Shown here in pieces: positions 41,549-50,550 of a DNA stretch of 64,000 nt (the stretch's first letter is position 1; each line of letters begins with the position of its first letter). Source of the stretch: Sphingomonadaceae bacterium (GTDB lineage: Bacteria; Pseudomonadota; Alphaproteobacteria; Sphingomonadales; Sphingomonadaceae); NCBI GenBank assembly GCA_024236155.1, contig JACKLA010000001.1:620001-684000 (forward strand), given 5' to 3'. The notes under the pieces are model-generated. The model saw only the letters and a list, made by a program, of their open reading frames with translations, was not told the DNA's origin and made no database searches. The position numbers and the translations under genes were made by a program.

Positions 41549-44500
41549 TCAGCCCGCCTTGGTCAGATCAATCCCCACCACCGCCAGCCGGACCTCATAG
41601 TTCGTACGATTCTCGAGTTCGGCAGCCTGCGCCCCCAGGCGCGCCAGAACGGCTCTAAAATCCAGCGTCGCGCCAGTGTCAGGACATTTCCAGTGTCGTG
41701 TCTTGTTCATCGTCACCAGAAGACATCCAGCCCGGCAGTTGTCGTGCTGCATGTATTGGCCAACCAGCTGCTCTGCGAGTGCCTTCTCCAGATCTTTTAG
41801 GGTGTAGCCTTTGTTGGCAAGCTTCATTTCGATCACGGCCTGCGCGTTCGAACGGACAGACAAAAGGCGGATATCCGTCTCCTTGTCATTGATCACCAAA
41901 GCCTCGCGGTCGACCCGGTAGGCTCCGTTTTCGTGTTCCTGAAGTCGCTTTGCGAACCACACCTGCATTTGCTTTTCTAGTCTTATTCCGAGCAGGATCG
42001 GGCGTTCGGAAAACTCATGCGCTGCTATGTCGTGCCGGAGGTCGGACAGTCGGTCCATCATCAGGCGGAACATGCCGTTGCGATCGGCAGGTGGCGCTTC
42101 GCCATGGGCTTCAACCTGGGCGATATCGGCGTCTGCAAGCGCTGGGCCTTCAGCTTCGCTCGCGGCCTTCTCGCGCGCGAGTTGGTCAAGCCGATCCCTG
42201 AAGTGCGCGAACAGAGGATCAGCGCGCATAGCCTGCTTAACTGCCCAGGCCTCGGGGCCGGTACGCGCCAGAAGTGCTCCCAGCACGGCGCTACGGCCAT
42301 GCTGAGCCTCGTCGCGTGCTGTGGGGCTATATGTGCCAGTGCCCGCACGTTCGAGGTCTTCGGCCAAGCGGATCTCGGCATAGGCCAATCGGACCAGCGT
42401 CAGAAGCAACGGTGGGGTGAAGCGTGGATCGGATAGATCCGGGCAGAAGCGCGCGCTGCGTCGGTCACTGAACGCAGCGAACAAATTGACGCTGAGCTGG
42501 TAGCGCGCCTGCGGCGCGAGCGTCTCGACAAGCCGCTCAAGGGTGGCGATTGCCTCCTCTGGCGCGGTACTGAACAACATCATGAGCCATAGCAGAACGA
42601 AGGGGCTTTCGGGGGCGGTCTCCAGGCGCTCGCGGGCCAGATCATGCAATAGTGATCTGTCACCTGGGCTGCGCAGGAGATAGTCGATCGCCCGTTCGAG
42701 ATGATCGTAGACCCGCGCCTGCTCGTGCTCGCCATCGAAGGTGGCGGGCGTAACGGACAGCCATGCGCTTACGCGGGGGGCGAAGAATTCCAGAACGCTG
42801 TGATCCGCGCGCGAAAAATCGGCGAGCAGCCCGGGGAAAGCAAAACTGACCGCGTCGCTAAGCTGTGCCGAGAGTTCCTCGCCCAACGTCCGGTCAACCA
42901 CATCCGGGTGATGCTTGACGAGCTGGGTCAGCCATGGCGGCACGCCGTCCATCTCCTGGGGTGCCAGCCTGGCCGCATATTCTGCGTCCTTGGCGGTCAG
43001 GCCCTTCGCCCAGTCCGGATCTTCAGCTTCGGCGTAGACGCCAGCCAAGGCATGGACCCAGTGGTTCCAAACGGTATTGCGCTCTTCTTCGGCTCGTTCA
43101 CTACGAAGCGGGACTTTGACCGTGCGCCAGTAGCGGCAAAACGCCGCACGGACCCTGTCGGTGATCGCCTCGCTGAAATGCGCCGTGATTGTCGAACGGT
43201 GCCAGTGCGCGCGCCAACCGCGGTCTTGCGGGTCCCGCTCTAGGACCTGGGTGAAATCCCAGACCACTTGCCTGTCTTTGGTCTTGGCAAAATAGGCGTC
43301 GGGATCGCTAACCACGTCATTGCGCCAGGTGACCCAGGTCTCGATGGCGGCCTGCCGTTTGGCTTCTCGCTTTTCAGCCTCCTTCTTCCATTTGGCTTCC
43401 TGCGCTTCGTAAGTCCTGTCGCGTTTTGGCGGAACAAGCCGTTCTTCGAGCTTCTCGGCCCATGAGGCCTCGCCTGCTGCTATCTCGCGCAGTTCGCTGA
43501 CCCGCTCGTCGTCGAGCGTGCCGCCTGGCCTCAAGAACCACATTGCATCCCAGAACGCGGCCGCGCGGGTCTTTTGCTCGACACTTGTGTCACGGCAAAT
43601 GGCAACCAGCCAGCCGAAGTCGTCATTGTCGAGTTGGCCGACCAGCGTGTCATGCGTCAGGTTCGCACCAAACTCGTTGCCGTTGCGGGATGGAATGTGC
43701 GCAGCGCAGAAGGCGCCTTCAGCCACATAGACGTCTTTGTGCCAGGAGCGCGGCGCCCGGTGGAACCGGTTGATGAGGTCCGCCCCTGGTTTTTCGTCGC
43801 CATATTCATGGCCGCCCAGGCGCGTTGCAATGACCGCCGCAGCGATCAGGTCACGCGAGGGGACCGCCTCCCTTGTCAGATCCGCAAGGCACAAAGTGGC
43901 AAGCGCCGAGGAGAGGTGGCTGTAGTGGCTCGCAAAATGCGGCCAATTGTCGCTGCGTTCGATGCTGGCTTCCATCAACCGTGTGAGCGCGGCGCGAAAC
44001 TCCCTTGACTGGGTACTGTCGAGACACATGGCTGGGATCAAACGCGGCAGGGTCCACTCGATCCCGCCAACGGTGTGTTTGGTGACTTCGATCTGCCCGA
44101 TCATCTCGACGAACTGATCGACTGTCATGTGCTTGGGAAACAACGCACCGAGCACACCTTCCTTGACCCGTGATGGCCAGTGCTTCTCGGTCAGAATCGA
44201 AGCGACCAGTTCATCAAGCCCGCCGGTGTCCGTCATTTCGGCAACCGCCGTGAGCGCGGTTACCCGATCGGTCTGGGTGGCATCGGGATCGTTGGCCACC
44301 TCTGAAGCGATGTCGAGGCAATCTTCCATCCGCCCCGCCTGCACCAGATCGATCAGCAACTCGCGCACTTCCGGATTGGTGCTGCCTTCGCCCCAGAGTT
44401 CTCGAACGGTCGGCGACAGTTCGGGCGAGGCGAAGCGCAGTACCTGTGGATAGGGAATGCGCACGCCGCGCCATTCGTCCTTGCCGTATCGCCGGACATA

Positions 44501-45916
44501 TTCGGCCAATATTCGGCGCCGCGCGCTGACTGGGAAACTCTCGGGATCACCGTCGTCCATCAGCGCTTCGGGTTCGCGGCGAAGCAGTTCGTCGCGTACA
44601 GCGTCGTTCCCGATGGCTAGCCAGGCAGCAACCGCGCGCATTGACGGAAAAACGAGCTGTTGGCCATAGCACTCGCCAAATAGCAGGCCGAACAGTGCAG
44701 ACTTGGCCATGTGCCCGTTCTGGCAGAACCGGTTCAGGCGCTGCGCCGCGAGATACTCGACTGCTGAACGATGATGGAAGCGGACGCGCCCATAGCTCGC
44801 AAACCCGAACAACGGGCGCTGGAGCAGTTCGGCTCGCTCGTTTTCCGACCAGTTATTGAGAATGATCGAAGGGTCGGTGGCCGACTCCTGCTCGGCAGCA
44901 TCGAGCGATAGGTCCGAAAAACGGATCGTGCGCTTGCGTGTCAGGATCTGGGCAAGCGCAAGGCGTTCGGCCCCTTCCAGCGCCTTCGCATCGGACAGGG
45001 TGATGTAACGCTTGCGCTCACCCGTTTCCTGCAGCTTCCTGCGGATGTCCTCAGCGACCTGCTGGGATCGGGTGCCCAACTGCCCATGCTCTTTCCAATA
45101 GGAGCAAATCTCGATCAGTTCCTGCGGTCGCCGGGCAAATTCCCAGGCCCGCTTGCGATCGATTTCGGCAATGAGGGCAGACACGTCCTTAACGCCGCGC
45201 GAACCCGCCAGCCTCTCGATCTGGGGTTGGCTTAGCGATGTCAAACCTACAATGCGAACCCCGGTCTCAGGGTCAAGATCCCGAGGTCTATTGTTGCTTG
45301 CGTGATGCTCCTTACGCTCTTCCCCGCTGATCAGGCGCCGGAACGGTTCATCGGGAGAATCAACGACTTCGACTTCGGGAGGCGGAGGGATAACCGGCAA
45401 CTCGCTAGCGAAGGCATCGAGGTCGAGCGCGATAGGTCTGCTGGTGACGACGATGCTGGCGCGGTGCAACTGCCCATCAAGGGCGGCGGCGAACTTGCGT
45501 AGCGCGAGCCGGAAATCGCCATGCGACAGAAGCAGTTCGTCGGCGGAATCCAGAAAGAAGTGCGCTTCAGTATGGCCATCCGTGAGCCAGTGGCGGTACC
45601 GGGCCAATTGCGCCGGCTCAAGCAGGAAGCGAATGTCGTTAGTGGAAATGCCCTCGAGGGTCAGGAAGAAAGCGGCCTTTCCTTCCGCAAACAGTCGTTT
45701 GGCCTGTTCCCGGCATTCGTGTGTCTTGCCGGCACCCGCTGTAGAAACAATCAGAACCCGTTTCGATCCAAGCAAGTCACCCCAGTCCGTCTGCCCGCCA
45801 AGGCCCATGGACTCATAGGCCTCTAGCTTGTCCGGATCAGCGATTTCTTCCCGCGAGAGATTGCGAAACGTGCGAGCGAATTCAGAGTTCTCAGTGGGAT
45901 TCATCGACTTGTTCAT
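41549..45916 (-). CDS. Large NACHT/STAND-like ATPase with C-terminal PD-(D/E)XK-like nuclease, 1455 aa
   Basis: A single long protein. Residues 58-65 are a Walker A (STAGAGKT); 120-127 are a Walker B with acidic pair (FFLDSADE), then a sensor-like VVTSRP (156-161), as in NACHT and related STAND ATPases. The middle (about 300-1250) is a long helical solenoid, including FHHRSAVEYLAAQRL and a charged coil near 820 (AKWKKEAEKREAKRQAAI). The C-terminus carries a candidate nuclease: D1348 (KETDIR), E1363-M-K1365 (VIEMKLANKGY) and AEQLVGQYM with Q1383/Q1387/Y1388. ATP-driven sensing coupled to DNA cutting is the obvious hypothesis, as in STAND antiviral proteins, but with the nuclease at the opposite end from most Avs proteins. 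A DUF4238 gene lies upstream. Confidence 0.75.
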   Translation of the reverse strand: MNKSMNPTENSEFARTFRNLSREEIADPDKLEAYESMGLGGQTDWGDLLGSKRVLIVSTAGAGKTHECREQAKRLFAEGKAAFFLTLEGISTNDIRFLLEPAQLARYRHWLTDGHTEAHFFLDSADELLLSHGDFRLALRKFAAALDGQLHRASIVVTSRPIALDLDAFASELPVIPPPPEVEVVDSPDEPFRRLISGEERKEHHASNNRPRDLDPETGVRIVGLTSLSQPQIERLAGSRGVKDVSALIAEIDRKRAWEFARRPQELIEICSYWKEHGQLGTRSQQVAEDIRRKLQETGERKRYITLSDAKALEGAERLALAQILTRKRTIRFSDLSLDAAEQESATDPSIILNNWSENERAELLQRPLFGFASYGRVRFHHRSAVEYLAAQRLNRFCQNGHMAKSALFGLLFGECYGQQLVFPSMRAVAAWLAIGNDAVRDELLRREPEALMDDGDPESFPVSARRRILAEYVRRYGKDEWRGVRIPYPQVLRFASPELSPTVRELWGEGSTNPEVRELLIDLVQAGRMEDCLDIASEVANDPDATQTDRVTALTAVAEMTDTGGLDELVASILTEKHWPSRVKEGVLGALFPKHMTVDQFVEMIGQIEVTKHTVGGIEWTLPRLIPAMCLDSTQSREFRAALTRLMEASIERSDNWPHFASHYSHLSSALATLCLADLTREAVPSRDLIAAAVIATRLGGHEYGDEKPGADLINRFHRAPRSWHKDVYVAEGAFCAAHIPSRNGNEFGANLTHDTLVGQLDNDDFGWLVAICRDTSVEQKTRAAAFWDAMWFLRPGGTLDDERVSELREIAAGEASWAEKLEERLVPPKRDRTYEAQEAKWKKEAEKREAKRQAAIETWVTWRNDVVSDPDAYFAKTKDRQVVWDFTQVLERDPQDRGWRAHWHRSTITAHFSEAITDRVRAAFCRYWRTVKVPLRSERAEEERNTVWNHWVHALAGVYAEAEDPDWAKGLTAKDAEYAARLAPQEMDGVPPWLTQLVKHHPDVVDRTLGEELSAQLSDAVSFAFPGLLADFSRADHSVLEFFAPRVSAWLSVTPATFDGEHEQARVYDHLERAIDYLLRSPGDRSLLHDLARERLETAPESPFVLLWLMMLFSTAPEEAIATLERLVETLAPQARYQLSVNLFAAFSDRRSARFCPDLSDPRFTPPLLLTLVRLAYAEIRLAEDLERAGTGTYSPTARDEAQHGRSAVLGALLARTGPEAWAVKQAMRADPLFAHFRDRLDQLAREKAASEAEGPALADADIAQVEAHGEAPPADRNGMFRLMMDRLSDLRHDIAAHEFSERPILLGIRLEKQMQVWFAKRLQEHENGAYRVDREALVINDKETDIRLLSVRSNAQAVIEMKLANKGYTLKDLEKALAEQLVGQYMQHDNCRAGCLLVTMNKTRHWKCPDTGATLDFRAVLARLGAQAAELENRTNYEVRLAVVGIDLTKAG

Positions 45917-46064
45917 TGGCGACTAAATGAGCCTTGTGGCGGGTCCGCACAAGATCAGGATGAGTCGGCAAGAGCGGCGTGCAGTTGGGACGCACTGCTC
46001 AGAGGCAGGTATCCGGGATCGGTGCGTCGCTCCCTGAGCGGAGGACATGCCAATCCACGTCGGA

Positions 46065-47096
46065 CTAGGCGGCTTTCATCCTGTGTCCGCGCCGAAGGTA
46101 CGGATGCTCGCGGTTTATCCGACGCGCGAGTTCGAAATCCCCATCTTGACTGATGAGATATCGGTAGGCCCAGCTGGTCTGCAAGGAATTGTAATAATCC
46201 ATATTGTCAGGAGTCGAGCTGACGGGTCGCCCTTCTGCGGCACGGTGTAGAAGCTCCTGCATCGATTGGGTTCGCACCGCGAATTCGTCGAGCACCCGTT
46301 TCATGCCTGCCGCGTCGAGCTGACCGAGTGCGACCTGTCGCAGCGCTTGGGTTTGACAATCGTGCCGCGCGCTCTCCAGATTCCTGTGGACTTCGCCCAA
46401 TAGGGAAGGGCACCAGGCGCAGAGCAATAAATCCGCGCTGAGAGGCATGTAAATCTCTATGCCTTCCACGGCGAGGCCAAGGTTGCCGCATGGGCCAAAG
46501 TCGCGCGAGTTGGCGCGGACGACCGGGTTGTCGCCAAGATAGAAACTTGTCCCCGGCGCGGCCTCCATGAGTAGGAAGTCCTTCACGGCGATGACCTGCG
46601 CGAACTGGCCAAGGAAGCCCTGAATACTCGTCAGGTGATCTCGCTTGAGGCTGTCTTCGGTGCTCGGCTGCCAGTCTTCCCATCCCTTCATATCTTGCAC
46701 GCGTCCGCCCGCACCCTCGACCATGTTGACGAGTTCCTCTTCCATCGCCTGCCATTGGTCGCGCTGCGCTTTGGTCCGCAAAAGCTGGAACGCCAGAAAA
46801 ACAGCCAGCGCGCCTTTTTGCTGCGGGCCGCTCCTCAGGCGTCGCTCGGTTAAGACTTCGCGATATGCCGGAAGCACCTGATCTTCCGCGCCGCATGCGA
46901 CAGGCTCAAACGAGGCGATGTATTCGTCGTCATAGGCGAACTCGTTGAAGCGCCGTTCCGCCATAATGTTCTTGATGGAAGTTGCGAACCCGCGATCCTC
47001 ATGTTTGTCGTAAACATGCACACGCTCCTTGGCGGCATCGGCGAGGAATTGGCGAAGGATGAACTTGGGAACGTAATGCTGGTTCTGGGCGGCCAT
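46065..47096 (-). CDS. DUF4238 domain protein, 343 aa
   Basis: The N-terminus HYVPKFILRQFLAD (residues 7-20) is the DUF4238 signature, and further family-like parts are present (TSIKNIMAERRFNEF, FYLGDNPVVR, IYMPLSADLLLCAWCP). It is a soluble protein of unknown activity; DUF4238 genes are often found in accessory and defence regions. It is on the same strand as, and 148 bp upstream of, the ATPase-nuclease gene, so the two could form a two-gene cassette. The start ATG 47096 is followed by a normal N-terminus. Confidence 0.85.
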   Translation of the reverse strand: MAAQNQHYVPKFILRQFLADAAKERVHVYDKHEDRGFATSIKNIMAERRFNEFAYDDEYIASFEPVACGAEDQVLPAYREVLTERRLRSGPQQKGALAVFLAFQLLRTKAQRDQWQAMEEELVNMVEGAGGRVQDMKGWEDWQPSTEDSLKRDHLTSIQGFLGQFAQVIAVKDFLLMEAAPGTSFYLGDNPVVRANSRDFGPCGNLGLAVEGIEIYMPLSADLLLCAWCPSLLGEVHRNLESARHDCQTQALRQVALGQLDAAGMKRVLDEFAVRTQSMQELLHRAAEGRPVSSTPDNMDYYNSLQTSWAYRYLISQDGDFELARRINREHPYLRRGHRMKAA

Positions 47097-47383
47097 GGCG
47101 GCATAGTAACCGAGCGGCCCGAGTGATTCGAGCTTTATCCTGTTACACCACCAAATCCGACAGTCGCGGCTAGCGCGATGGCAACATGTGTGCGTGACTA
47201 TCAGTCGATCTCAAAGTCGTCACACCCCGTACGCGCATCCAACGCTTCGATGGGGTACGATGTCGGCTTTCCCCGCTATCGCTGCTTGAACCAGAATGTC
47301 CGTTATCGGCCCATTTCCAGTCGTCGCAGGAACAACTTCGGATGCGAAAGTAGTGATCTAAAGTACTGATATGTTGTATATTA
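47097..47383. other. Intergenic region between DUF4238 and integrase genes
   Basis: Divergent promoter region of about 290 bp before the integrase promoter. Short frames on the minus strand are not credible. An AT-rich segment (47350-47385, with TATGTTGTATATTATTG) marks likely promoter DNA. No attachment site or RNA gene was recognised. Confidence 0.35.
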
Positions 47384-47412
47384 TTGACAGCGTCGCCCAA
47401 TCCCGCTAGAAA
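47384..47412 (+). promoter_or_regulatory. Candidate sigma-70 promoter of the integrase
   Basis: TTGACA (47384-47389), 17-bp spacer, then TAGAAA (47407-47412), 51 bp before the integrase ATG. The -35 is perfect; the -10 matches TATAAT at four of six bases. Confidence 0.5.
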
Positions 47413-47463
47413 CTGACTATAGCACCACGGCGGTGCGCATTCCCCTAGAATTAAGAGGCCAGC

Positions 47464-48045
47464 ATGATCAGAGCACCCGCACGTGTGCTCGAAGCGGGCG
47501 ACGTGCGTCGATTGCTCGACCATGTTTCGTTGCTTCGGCACCCCACAAGAAACAAGGTTATCGTTCTGGCCAGCTTCAAGGCCGGCTTGCGAGCATGTGA
47601 GATCAGCCGCCTTGCCTGGCCGATGGTTCTCACGACGGAAGGCAAGATTGCTGAGGTGCTCACTGTGCCCGGTGCCATAGCCAAGTATGGGGGAGGCCGG
47701 ATCATCCCCTTGCAGCTTGAGTTGAGGCGAGCGCTCAGAGCACATCACCGAGACGCTGGCCGACCTGCCACCGGATACATTGTGCAGTCCGAGCGTGGTG
47801 ACGCGATGAAGCCGCAGAGCATCGTGAACTGGTTTAGTGTGGTCTACCGCGATCTTGGAATTATCGGTGCATCATCGCACTCCGGCCGTCGCACGTTTAT
47901 CACGCGGGCTGCTCGGTCACTGTCAAAGGTCGGTGGGTCGCTCCGTGATGTACAAGAGTTGGCGGGGCACAAGGCGCTGTCCACCACCGAGCGCTACATC
48001 CAGGGTGACCGCGACGCGCAGCGCAAGCTTATCAAGCTGATCTGA
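47464..48045 (+). CDS. Tyrosine recombinase/integrase, catalytic domain only, 193 aa
   Basis: All active-site residues of the family are present: R43 (KAGLRACEI), K74, H139-S-G-R142 (SSHSGRRTF), H169 (LAGHKALST) and the nucleophile Y178 (TTERYIQG). At 193 residues it has only the catalytic domain and lacks the usual N-terminal core-binding domain. It is divergent from the DUF4238/ATPase pair and 2.5 kb from tRNA-Thr, whose 3' end points toward it, so it may have integrated this island or be a relic of the element that did. AAGAGG-like site precedes the ATG. Confidence 0.9.
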   Translation: MIRAPARVLEAGDVRRLLDHVSLLRHPTRNKVIVLASFKAGLRACEISRLAWPMVLTTEGKIAEVLTVPGAIAKYGGGRIIPLQLELRRALRAHHRDAGRPATGYIVQSERGDAMKPQSIVNWFSVVYRDLGIIGASSHSGRRTFITRAARSLSKVGGSLRDVQELAGHKALSTTERYIQGDRDAQRKLIKLI

Positions 48046-48101
48046 TACCGCGCAGCCGGACTGCTGCAACTCCACCAACATTCTGATGAAGGAGACTGGC
48101 C

Positions 48102-48467
48102 ATGAAGTGCCGGAACGATAACGCGTGCCTGCAATCCAACGAAGAACGGAAGTCGCGCATACGACGATTGAACGATGATCTGCGGAAAGGGCGGGGCAAG
48201 GGCGAACTGCTCGTCACACCGGGCGTGATCGATCTTGCGAATGGTGCGCTGCCCGATATCTTGGCTTTGCTGAGAGACTATGACGCATTCTCGACAGAAT
48301 ATGACCCGTACGGCGAACATGACTTCGGGGCGTTCAGCTATCGCGGTGCAAAGCTGTTCTGGAAGATCGACTACTATGATCGATCCCTGCGCTACGGTTC
48401 CGACGACCCAGCAAACGAGGCGATCACTACGCGAGTCCTGACGCTGATGCTGGCGAGAGAATACTGA
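48102..48467 (+). CDS. DUF3768 domain protein, 121 aa
   Basis: Contains the DUF3768 pattern: SRIRRLNDDLRKG, then YDPYGEHDFGAF, FWKIDYYD, and the C-terminal TRVLTLMLAREY. The function of the family is unknown; it is common on alphaproteobacterial plasmids and islands. It follows the integrase by 56 bp with a GGAG site, and its stop overlaps the next start (TGATG), so the two are co-translated. Confidence 0.88.
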   Translation: MKCRNDNACLQSNEERKSRIRRLNDDLRKGRGKGELLVTPGVIDLANGALPDILALLRDYDAFSTEYDPYGEHDFGAFSYRGAKLFWKIDYYDRSLRYGSDDPANEAITTRVLTLMLAREY

Positions 48468-49012
48468 TGGCGGAGCAACACTTGCCGCCCACATTCAGAC
48501 TTCCCGCGTCGCGCAAACTACGACCCATTCAGCAGGGTGAACTCGACGGCCTGTGCGGCATCTACTCACTCATCAACGCGATCCGCCTCATCAAGTTTGA
48601 AGCAGGTGTCTTTCGAGCCATTGAAAGCGAAGCACTGTTCTCCTTCGCAATTTACCGGCTCGCGAACACTGGCGACATTCGGGAACGCATTTGTACCGGC
48701 GTGCCGTGGGGAGTTCTGAAGCAACTCGGCCAGCACATGGCCAAAGTGGCTAGCGAAGAATGTGTCGAACTGCGCGTCGCCCCCGTCAAGCGCGGGCAGG
48801 CGAACAGGATAGCCACAATCAAACGCCACCTTCTGAGCGGCACACCGATCATTGCCTCCGTGCATCGGGACCAGCACTACACGGTGCTAGCCGGGTGGAC
48901 GCCAACAAGAGCTGTCCTCTTCGACAGCAGCGGCAGTCATTGGGTGCCACTTGAGTCGATAAAGCGGACACTCTGTTTGGCTGTTTCAGTCAGCGGGACC
49001 CTTGGTGTTTGA
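48467..49012 (+). CDS. Possible papain-like/C39-like cysteine peptidase, 181 aa
   Basis: A candidate catalytic set is visible in fold order: an oxyanion Gln before C30 (IQQGELDGLCGIYSLINAI), H137 (DQHYTVLAGWT) and D153 (VLFDSSGSHWV). This matches the general arrangement of papain-fold or C39-type peptidases and of proteins that only bind peptides with the same fold. No signal peptide is present, so it would act in the cytoplasm. It is translated with the DUF3768 gene. The family is not certain. The 3' end overlaps the convergent XRE gene by 27 bp. Confidence 0.55.
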   Translation: MAEQHLPPTFRLPASRKLRPIQQGELDGLCGIYSLINAIRLIKFEAGVFRAIESEALFSFAIYRLANTGDIRERICTGVPWGVLKQLGQHMAKVASEECVELRVAPVKRGQANRIATIKRHLLSGTPIIASVHRDQHYTVLAGWTPTRAVLFDSSGSHWVPLESIKRTLCLAVSVSGTLGV

Positions 49013-49216
49013 TGGCTTGAAGAATGTCTCAGGGTAGACGCCAAGCGCAGCGGCGAGCTTTCCCAGAACTTTGACTGATGGGTTTCGGCGGCCGCGTTCA
49101 ATCCCGCCAATATAGGTGAGATCGAGTTCGCACTCGTGCGCGAGTTGTTCCTGAGTGAACCCGCGTTCGAGCCGGAGCCTCCGTATATTGGCAGCAACGA
49201 TCAGGTTCCAGTCCAT
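48986..49216 (-). CDS. XRE-family regulator, controller-protein-like, 76 aa
   Basis: A single helix-turn-helix domain fills the protein (ANIRRLRLERGFTQEQLAHE, CELDLTYIGGIERGRRNPSV, then LAAALGVYPETFF). Length and sequence resemble controller (C) proteins of restriction-modification systems. The upstream 18-bp palindrome (49250-49267) contains GACTATAGTC, close to known C-box half sites. No restriction or methylase gene is in the window, so it is an orphan or now regulates neighbouring genes. Confidence 0.85.
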   Translation of the reverse strand: MDWNLIVAANIRRLRLERGFTQEQLAHECELDLTYIGGIERGRRNPSVKVLGKLAAALGVYPETFFKPSNTKGPAD

Positions 49217-49249
49217 TCGAGGCTTGGACCGTCAATCGAGCTTGCGCTC

Positions 49250-49267
49250 TAGGGACTATAGTCCCTA
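49250..49267. promoter_or_regulatory. 18-bp perfect palindrome, candidate C-box operator
   Basis: TAGGGACTATAGTCCCTA is fully self-complementary and lies 33 bp upstream of the XRE start and 57 bp upstream of the next divergent gene. It probably binds the XRE dimer for autoregulation and may also control 49325-50437. Confidence 0.65.
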
Positions 49268-49324
49268 TCAAAAATAAGCGCACTGGGTGTTCGAGGGTGT
49301 CCGGCGCAAACCAAGGAGCTTGAA

Positions 49325-49732
49325 ATGTTCAAACTTGTTGTTGGCGTTACGCTGGGTCTGTTGATCGCAGTTCCCGCCGAGGCGCGGACTTACACTGGTG
49401 GAATCCCGGAGGTGACGGCGATACTAAACGCCAACCCGCAGATCATTCCGGAGGAAGCCGAGGCGATCCATGCGAAGTCACTAAGCTTGAAGGCTTCTGA
49501 GGCTCGGATCGATGAGTTCTGCTCAGGCGAACCTAGCGTTTCCCGAACACGCCGATGCGACTTTGCCAAGGGGATTTACTTTCAGGATGTGCTGAGGCTG
49601 CTGGATCGTGCCCGGAACGCTGCCGAAGGCATCTACGAGAAGAAGATGAAACCTGAAGATCCGCGCTGCGCAGTTGCCAGAAAATTCAATGACCCGTCGT
49701 TCGTACCGAACGGCGTCGAATGTGAACTATGA
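49325..49732 (+). CDS. Secreted hypothetical protein, 135 aa
   Basis: A signal peptide (FKLVVGVTLGLLIAVPAEA, residues 2-20) precedes a helical soluble domain with two cysteine pairs (DEFCSG, TRRCDF, DPRCAV, GVECEL). No family is recognised. AAGGAGC precedes the ATG. It lies after the XRE operator and 27 bp before a lipoprotein gene on the same strand, probably one operon. Confidence 0.65.
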   Translation: MFKLVVGVTLGLLIAVPAEARTYTGGIPEVTAILNANPQIIPEEAEAIHAKSLSLKASEARIDEFCSGEPSVSRTRRCDFAKGIYFQDVLRLLDRARNAAEGIYEKKMKPEDPRCAVARKFNDPSFVPNGVECEL

Positions 49733-49759
49733 GCGGGTATGAAGGAGGGAACTAAAGCC

Positions 49760-50437
49760 ATGAGGTCGACTTTTGTTTGCATAACCGCACTGGCATTGAC
49801 TGCTTGCGGCCCTACTCAAGAAGAGCAACAGGCTGCTGCTGAGGCCGCAGCCGCCTATCATCTCCTTGACCCCAGCAGCGCGCAGTTCCGTGAAGTGGAG
49901 TTCCGCGACGAAGACACTGTATGCGGTCAGATCAACGGTAAGAACCGCATGGGCGCCTACTCAGGCTTCACCAACTTCGTCTCGTATCGAACACCCAGCG
50001 GTGAATGGCTCGCTGAAATCGTCACAACTAGTTCATTTGCACAAGACCTGTATTCGACCCTGTGCATCGTTGAGGAGGAGCCAGTGCCCGACGCGGACCC
50101 TCGTCCTGACGCACAAATGGAAAGTCAGGCTGATCCTGCAGAGGCACCAATTGAGGGCTCAACAAGCAACCCGCAGAACGACAGCCCAGCTGAGGCGAGT
50201 TGCGTTGGCCAATGGGGCCTGGGCGATGATTACTTCTATCTCGATTACGCCGCCAAGGAGGTGAATTTCATCCAAATGGATACTGAAGACTTCTCGGCAC
50301 GCTACCGGGTGAAGGGTATGGAGATTCGGTACGAAGCGGGCGGTGAAGAGTTCGCGATCACTTGCAATGGGTCAACGGCGACCGACACGAACTTGGTAAC
50401 CGGAAGAACCCGGACATTCGAAGCGCTGCGAAACTGA
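49760..50437 (+). CDS. Hypothetical lipoprotein, 225 aa
   Basis: The start at 49760 is preferred over an ATG at 49739 because GGAGGGA lies 9 bp upstream and it gives a normal lipoprotein signal (STFVCITALALTACG, lipidation Cys in LTAC). An Ala/Gln-rich helix follows, then a domain with SAQFREVEFRDEDTVCGQING, which resembles small hypothetical proteins of sphingomonads. A low-complexity acidic and proline linker leads to a second beta-rich domain (CVGQWGLGDDYFYLDYAAKEV). Function unknown. Confidence 0.65.
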   Translation: MRSTFVCITALALTACGPTQEEQQAAAEAAAAYHLLDPSSAQFREVEFRDEDTVCGQINGKNRMGAYSGFTNFVSYRTPSGEWLAEIVTTSSFAQDLYSTLCIVEEEPVPDADPRPDAQMESQADPAEAPIEGSTSNPQNDSPAEASCVGQWGLGDDYFYLDYAAKEVNFIQMDTEDFSARYRVKGMEIRYEAGGEEFAITCNGSTATDTNLVTGRTRTFEALRN

Positions 50438-50550
50438 TTCGATTGCAGAAGTCCGCAAAGGTTCGCCGCTGCTCGCGGCGAGATTTAGCACGCAATTCTC
50501 CATGGATTTTTCATGGGCAAGCGCACGATCTGCCGTATCCCATTGAAAAA

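Noticed and set aside
47170..47748. Long minus-strand frame over the integrase
   Set aside because: The plus strand encodes an integrase with all active-site residues; the minus frame has no domain.
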